NCBI GenBank assembly: GCA_030068145.1
Contig: JAPJBO010000043.1
Location: 372,001 to 436,000, forward strand
DNA: 64,000 nt
Direction: 5' to 3'
From: Diplonema papillatum
Taxonomy: Eukaryota > Euglenozoa > Diplonemea > Diplonemida > Diplonemidae
Position numbers and translations under genes: made by a program. This document shows positions 61,401 through 64,000 of the stretch, in pieces (position 1 is the first letter of the stretch; each line of letters starts with the position of its first letter). The notes beneath the pieces are model-generated. The model saw nothing but the letters and a program-made list of their open reading frames with translations, did not search any database and was not told the DNA's origin.

Positions 61401-61715
61401 TAGGGCAACATCCGCAAGAGATTGCATGTAAAAAGGACATGGCTAGCCATAACCCAAAACGAAAGCATGCACTAAATATACAATCCGAAACCATACAGCC
61501 CTTTCTTGCTCTAAGAGAACCCATTCATGAACGGTCACACGGAGACCCTAAAACCCCGGTATTTCAAGCGAACTTTAACTCTAAAAACAACACTGCAGAT
61601 CGAGTCAGAAGTCGCTCGTACTGTGCAAGACATTGCGCGCCTACGCACATCGCTGATCAATGTAAACACCCAGCTCGAGTCAGTGGCCCCCCGACGCCGG
61701 CTCCGACCCCACTAA
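49412..61715 (+). CDS. large coiled-coil protein, seven exons, transposons in the last intron
   Basis: Seven exons join without a phase conflict: 49412-49551, 49795-50200, 50663-51721 (or 51730), 52133-52691, 53022-54151, 54489-54584 and 61599-61715 (stop included). That gives about 1170 aa. Donors include GTATGC three times, GTATCA, GTGAGA and GTACGG; acceptors are all AG. Almost the whole protein is alpha-helical coiled coil with repeated modules. Exon 3 has two similar units (EIASL-ERVGSLEAT-EPPPA); exon 5 has four related units of about 50 residues (LEKTTAVL-ERL then IRDLR-KLSSLEKTT). No membrane segment. A cytoskeletal or flagellar scaffold is plausible but not shown. The last intron (54585-61598) is about 7 kb and contains a fold-back element and an intact-looking DNA transposon, both absent from the coding sequence after splicing. 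Confidence 0.8.
50306..50390 (+). repeat. dispersed repeat family C, copy 2
   Basis: Lies in intron 2 of the large coiled-coil gene; matches 46866-46960 as described there, and both copies run into a C/T-rich tract. Confidence 0.5.
53022..54151 (+). CDS. exon 5 of the large coiled-coil gene, with internal repeats
   Basis: The longest exon. It begins in phase 1 with GTAGCCACC after acceptor GCGAATAG and ends at GACCGG before GTATGC. It encodes four tandem units (start points near 53060, 53186, 53306 and 53426) sharing LEKTTAVLTERL, a short spacer and IRDLRFKLSSLEK, then a longer non-repeated coiled coil. The repeats indicate internal duplication at the protein level. Confidence 0.8.
54968..56528. 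mobile_element. 1.56-kb fold-back element with about 0.54-kb inverted arms
   Basis: The left arm (54968-55521) and right arm (56001-56528) are inverted copies: outer ends CGATGCCAAAAG plus a G run and (reverse strand) CGATGCCAAAAG plus a G run, inner ends near TTTCACTGTTC / GAACGGTGAAA. Arms share long stretches such as CGGAGAGCCTTCTATGATGT and CTCCGGAGG but differ at many sites, so they are not a recent duplication. The 480-bp loop has a minus-strand Cys/His-containing short frame (55868-55659) but no complete transposase. It sits in the last intron of the coiled-coil gene and abuts the next transposon. No target-site duplication could be fixed. Confidence 0.85.
56600..56752 (+). repeat. subterminal array of 22-bp repeats, left end
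   Basis: Six near-perfect units of CCACACCCGCAAAGGGCATG plus TG, then a variant ending in the palindrome CACCCGCAAAGCGGGTG. Candidate transposase-binding sites. Confidence 0.95.
57254..59206 (-). CDS. candidate transposase with CMC-like core and C-terminal C2H2 zinc fingers
   Basis: 650 aa from ATG at 59206. An N-terminal basic region precedes VGVLYTDGYTARNSL (Asp100), which looks like the first strand of an RNase H-like DDE core. Next comes ITGDHFDRWQ (Asp180) followed at once by a zinc-type CGGRGHRCAVC (Cys191, Cys198, Cys201), then ALHDIKGM (His247-Asp248). The order first Asp, GD plus Cys-x2-Cys, then HD is what CMC-type transposases show; the final Glu could not be assigned. Residues about 530-562 are a long Glu/Asp run. 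The C-terminus has three Cys2His2 fingers: CDFCGKK...HIDAAH, CPACRVK...HVQKKH and CKLCWRK...HIRQH. It lies inside a pair of matching inverted repeats, next to a second ORF on the same strand. The reading frame is unbroken, so the element may be recently active. Confidence 0.75.
   Translation of the reverse strand: MQSANAAVLEVGKTLIEERYATRTSQRKLDLVNKSHKRRTSMSIGVSVKRCRKVEKESRSRVKERLQRGLAGAFKVLEEEGWRESARLSSVPLVGVLYTDGYTARNSLRSRNARTRLSMSLVYPETGGFVPSVTVVDRKKAQFKHFENRFLNHAILRLHNAKIVRGHGVTRVRIEKITGDHFDRWQRLDGCGGRGHRCAVCTVPTSEWSMYIHRFPHLSLAQMAAAGYTSLLSAVAPSAHYVSPALHDIKGMGLALFKELDAESTSALRDLCSTLNIDVSQNATGAHVRKVVSMMAQRELSPTFRWLFISLSDLAEFRYSDVPWRYWGQKETAARIPFLRARLSAHIFLHLMESVRKGSTTNAYCHSLSHWWDRMDALPLQCSDEAEEAENGERKADVPMISSPKTCEVDLACAEEKRRARRLPWKVADLSQTGFRGKQTVLICDCLHRNARSNLALIVLCEQLAAMKTNFVFRGGPYTAFRFAGGTGTIRVCNCEAPTAPPQLPLFVPDKNLTKNLVQRAQKELEEAGDSDAAEECEEKADDEEDEDEEEDEEEEEEETETYLPCDFCGKKAVESSMAAHIDAAHRDRIQCHCMAECPACRVKVKAAGMSQHVQKKHPALFDEPLRCKLCWRKLGSKGAWTRHIRQHMT
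59207..59628. repeat. intergenic spacer of the transposon with a roughly 100-bp direct repeat
   Basis: Between the two ORFs, GATCAGCGC...AGGAAGCTCGCAG-AGAAAAC and GTGATGCTGCCGCC occur twice (about 59270-59395 and 59398-59495), both introduced by CACGGACATG. Possibly regulatory. Confidence 0.7.
59629..60558 (-). CDS. transposon accessory protein of unknown function
   Basis: 309 aa from ATG at 60558, about 290 bp inside the right inverted repeat and on the same strand as the transposase candidate, so it would be transcribed first. The start has a basic nuclear-signal-like KRRRTIEG and an acidic stretch. The middle (about residues 40-200) is a mixed alpha/beta region; the end is acidic with DEQYRQIMGLGLTG and a Glu/Asp tail. 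No zinc motif, no catalytic triad, no family recognised. By position it could be a DNA-binding or assembly partner, like TnpD/TnpA in CACTA elements, but nothing in the sequence proves it. Confidence 0.7.
   Translation of the reverse strand: MPLSSSMPRTPEDNKRRRTIEGSDNGSDCEANNTATSDVVSNFIEAYLVKKVGAAIRLSSLRQLVSEVTGVRLHKKSPLEVTAMTKARTLPDQYRIESKVRNVQDVKVVGVTLRSKPITAWRQQTHAKHALYNKVVQATKPTFRGADLLAVLSSITQAQNTDADEPSKPIRIAFPITTPGAKEQGFHVTLVEGLFTQVNYKVVGTTVTLECVRVVPAGSSVPSGLYPTTYVLDEPADDQKPVLCRQLHLGLWQVKVPIAQGAALAGEGVAAVDLDEQYRQIMGLGLTGDNDPQEEEQQALLIEEDIEDM
60698..60802 (-). repeat. subterminal array of 22-bp repeats, right end
   Basis: About four units of GCACATGCCCTTTGCGGGTG plus TG, the reverse complement of the left array, flanked inside by CACACCCGCTTTTTGGGTG. 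Confidence 0.95.
61245..61289. repeat. imperfect hairpin sequence
   Basis: GCCTGCCCC-TGGTGTAC and GTGTACACCA-GGGGCAGGC are inverted around a 7-nt centre GCGCCTC. It lies in the last intron of the coiled-coil gene, downstream of the transposon. Too short to be a clear element; may be a MITE remnant. Confidence 0.6.
61599..61715 (+). CDS. last exon of the large coiled-coil gene
   Basis: After acceptor CACTGCAG the frame (phase 0) encodes IESEVARTVQDIARLRTSLI followed by NVNTQLESVAPRRRLRPH and TAA. It keeps the coiled-coil character of exons 1-6 and starts in the phase that exon 6 requires, which is the main reason for linking it across the 7-kb intron. Confidence 0.65.
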   Translation: MESEVARTVQDIARLRTSLINVNTQLESVAPRRRLRPH

Positions 61716-62420
61716 TGCTGAGTGGCGTCAGTTTCACGTCGATCAGCCTTCGAAAGTGATCAGTCATCAACCGCAGCACTGCAGTTTCTGACCAGTCAGG
61801 ACTTAGCGGTTGCAGGACTTCACAATCTCTCGTCTCACACACACACACTCTCTCTCTGGTCTTTCTCTCGGCTTGCAAAGCAGCGATGCGCTGCTTTGCA
61901 AACCGAAAGACTGAGTCTGTTTCTTCTCCCGGGGAATCCAGCGCTTAGAACTGCGCACCAGCAGAAGAACTGCACGAGATCTTTGCTCAGACTGTGCTTC
62001 TTTTTGTATACTTGTACTGAGGAACATGCCGACAGTCAGGTTCTGTAGCCACTTCCGCCTCTTTCTGATGTGCATTAACTAGATTCCCTGGGTCGCCGCA
62101 CTCCCTGTTCACTCATTTCTTTCTCTTTTTGTCTGAGTCGATTTCGCGCTGGCTGTCACCTTTGCTTGATCCCAGAGCTCTGCGTCTCCGTCATCACATG
62201 ACGGAGTGAACAGAGCACTAGGCCTGCTGCCATGCATTTTTTGAATTTTCCCAAAAAACATTTCGGCCGCGTGTACGCTGAACCTCGAGCGAGAAGGGAA
62301 CACTGCACAACCTTTCCCATGTAAACGTTTTGAGTGTGATCATCCGCGTTACAGGAGTGAGGGGGAGCGGAAAGGGCTCATGGTTCAAGCTAAAAAGCTA
62401 AATAGCAGCTGCCAGAGGAA
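61716..62420. other. intergenic, no gene seen
   Basis: Contains short CA and CT runs (about 61836-61858) and, at 62352-62385, a G-rich leader-like stretch before the next start. Nothing else recognised. Confidence 0.45.
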
Positions 62421-64000
62421 ATGTCGTGGCCAGCTGCAAGCCCACAGCCCGCACAGGACCAATGGCTGACGGCAAGTCCGGTTCCGAGTCCGAGGAACCG
62501 GCAGCAGAGTGAGATGTCAGTTAGGTTTGAAGAACCGCGTGTGGACGCACTGAACAGCGACAACAATCTGGGCTTGTCCCGCGTCTCGGGCGCCAGCAGC
62601 AGGCAAAGCAGCAAAGGCAGCCGCGCGAGCGGTTTTCGCGACTCGCGCGAACAAGGCGAAGTAGCACCGTACCTGCGCCACTCCCCGCCGCAAACCCCGG
62701 TCGACAACCGTCTCAACACTCCAGCGAGCAGACCGCTGCTGCCGAGCACTCCGTACGACAACCCCCTCACGGCATCATCCGAGGCACCAGCGCGTAGGAA
62801 AAATGCATCCTGCCTCTCTTGCTTGAACCCAGCGAACCTCTTCGGCAAGAAGAAGCTGCCGCCGTCGCCTGTACGCCCGCCCGCCCGCAGGCTGTCGTCG
62901 CAATCGCAGCCGTCATCTCGTCGAAACTCAGTGCATGACGCACGTGGCGCGAGGAGACTGTCCCAAACAGGGGTTCCAGCCTTCACGTTCAGCGGAACCG
63001 GCAAACGAGACGGACGGGACTACCCGACTTTTCGTAGGGAAACGTCCCTTGCCGCTTACATCCCCGACGACGTCCGGCAACAACACGGAGCCGACAAGAC
63101 AATCGAATCGCTCACCGGGTGGAACGTCGCTGTCAAGAACGTGTCCCCCGACGAGCTGGAAACAAACATCGCCGGGGTCCCTTCCCTTACCTGGACGCCC
63201 AAATACCTGCGGGGACGCGGGCGGAGAGCGATCATTTTGGACGAGGACGAAGGCGACAAAACAGTGAAACTCCTGTTCGACAACCCAAAAGCCACGGCGT
63301 GGTACCCCATAACCTCCGTGGAAATCAAGGGCAAGGGCCCGATCGAAGACCCTGTCGTCGAGGAACCTGTGGTAAAAGTAGATCCGGCTGTCGTACTCGC
63401 CGAGGGGTATGAAGTGGGCGAAATAATCACACTCGCAGCCGACCCGTACCATAGAATAGGCGTCGTGCTGGAGATAGACACGGAGACTCCTGAATACCCG
63501 ATCGTGGTGCAATGGGAGATCCTGAAGGGTAAAGGAGGCGAGTTGACGCAACACACACCCGCCGAGCTCATGCCGGCTGAGAGGAAGAAGGAACTGGACG
63601 ATGCAGAGAGCCCAGAAGCCGTCGTCTTCCGGCACTACGACAAGAACAACAACGGGTACTGGTCTTTCGAAGATGCGAACCGCTGTTTGCGGGAGACAGG
63701 GCAGATCCCCATGGGTCTCGAGGACTACTATGCCGCCTGCAAGGAAGTGAACTGCAACCCGAAGCTCGGGTTCCTCTTGGCGGACTTGCGGCTCTTGGCA
63801 TCGGACAAGGTAATTGCCCGCGCATACCGTGCTTTGCGGAAAAAGATGATGTTGAAGACAGACACGACGGAGCAGGCGCCGGTGGCGTTCTCTTCACCGT
63901 CCAGCAGTCCTGCTCCTGCCCGCACCCTTCGCAAGCTGCCCCTCTCGAAAAGCCTCGACACCCCGAAGCCGATCAGCAACCTTGAATACTGGTCCAGTCC
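62421..64000 (+). CDS. EF-hand protein, 3' end beyond window
   Basis: An open frame from ATG at 62421 to the window edge (526 codons with no stop), closed upstream by TAG at 62403. Residues 1-170 are Ser/Pro/Arg-rich, probably disordered, with many RxxS-type sites. Residues about 255-395 contain two similar beta-rich segments (GRGRRAIILDEDEG...VKLLFDNPKATAWYP and YEVGEIITLAADPYHRIGVV...IVVQWEILK) of a small SH3- or MIB/HERC2-like kind. Residues 407-418 are a canonical EF-hand loop, DKNNNGYWSFED, with oxygen ligands at positions 1, 3, 5, 9 and 12, so calcium binding is likely. A paired hand is not obvious: the following helix region (YYAACKEVNCNPK) has no second loop. A possible donor (AAG|GTAATT at 63809) means the exon could end earlier. 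Confidence 0.75.
   Translation, partial: MSWPAASPQPAQDQWLTASPVPSPRNRQQSEMSVRFEEPRVDALNSDNNLGLSRVSGASSRQSSKGSRASGFRDSREQGEVAPYLRHSPPQTPVDNRLNTPASRPLLPSTPYDNPLTASSEAPARRKNASCLSCLNPANLFGKKKLPPSPVRPPARRLSSQSQPSSRRNSVHDARGARRLSQTGVPAFTFSGTGKRDGRDYPTFRRETSLAAYIPDDVRQQHGADKTIESLTGWNVAVKNVSPDELETNIAGVPSLTWTPKYLRGRGRRAIILDEDEGDKTVKLLFDNPKATAWYPITSVEIKGKGPIEDPVVEEPVVKVDPAVVLAEGYEVGEIITLAADPYHRIGVVLEIDTETPEYPIVVQWEILKGKGGELTQHTPAELMPAERKKELDDAESPEAVVFRHYDKNNNGYWSFEDANRCLRETGQIPMGLEDYYAACKEVNCNPKLGFLLADLRLLASDKVIARAYRALRKKMMLKTDTTEQAPVAFSSPSSSPAPARTLRKLPLSKSLDTPKPISNLEYWSS

Overview
The window is nuclear DNA of a protist, most likely a non-kinetoplastid euglenozoan such as a diplonemid. Two small-subunit rRNA pieces (5415-5750 minus, 22645-23090 plus) carry variants I know from kinetoplastid and related 18S genes: CACCC instead of CAGCC in the 530 loop, GATGCTCCT after GTCTGTG, CACGCGCACTACA, and a helix-45 stem rewritten to GCTG/CAGC. 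Kinetoplastids are almost free of cis introns, whereas several genes here have phase-consistent GT-AG introns. Every host gene I can support lies on the plus strand, which fits euglenozoan directional gene clusters, while the mobile-element ORFs are on the minus strand. The lineage call is inference from recalled rRNA features, not from a search.

Host genes from left to right are: a 228-aa coiled-coil protein (5940-6626); a membrane protein with two START-like domains (8001 to about 10680), whose last exon runs into a 28S rRNA fragment; a 1030-aa protein with a PH-like N-terminus, possible ART-like middle, coiled coil and F5/8C-like C-terminus (14357-17449); a multi-exon adenylate cyclase with two membrane blocks and two catalytic domains (35274-40715), followed by decayed copies of its last exon; an unrecognised basic protein (45856-46657); a two-exon 162-aa protein (47110-47871); a seven-exon coiled-coil protein of about 1170 aa (49412-61715), whose last intron of 7 kb holds two mobile elements; and an EF-hand protein running off the right edge (62421-64000).

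Mobile elements occupy much of the rest. A non-LTR retrotransposon (about 27.3-34.6 kb, minus) has an OTU-protease ORF, a coiled-coil ORF and an endonuclease/reverse-transcriptase ORF with a canonical 2A motif near its N-terminus. Beside it lies the 3' end of a related element with a tandemly repeated tail (25.5-27.3 kb). A 4.3-kb two-gene DNA transposon with a CMC-like transposase candidate and 22-bp repeats inside its terminal inverted repeats sits at 56540-60849. A 134-bp MITE with matching ends lies in an adenylate cyclase intron, and a 1.56-kb fold-back element lies next to the transposon. A BED-finger, hAT-like gene fragment is at 2651-3753.

Ribosomal DNA is broken up. A truncated 18S-ITS1-5.8S segment (22.6-23.4 kb) lies between two inverted arrays of a roughly 30-bp repeat. 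Isolated pieces of 18S (5.4-5.75 kb) and 28S (7.36-7.5 and 10.68-10.91 kb) are scattered in the gene-bearing left third. Remaining intergenic DNA is rich in G/C runs, microsatellites and short dispersed repeats.
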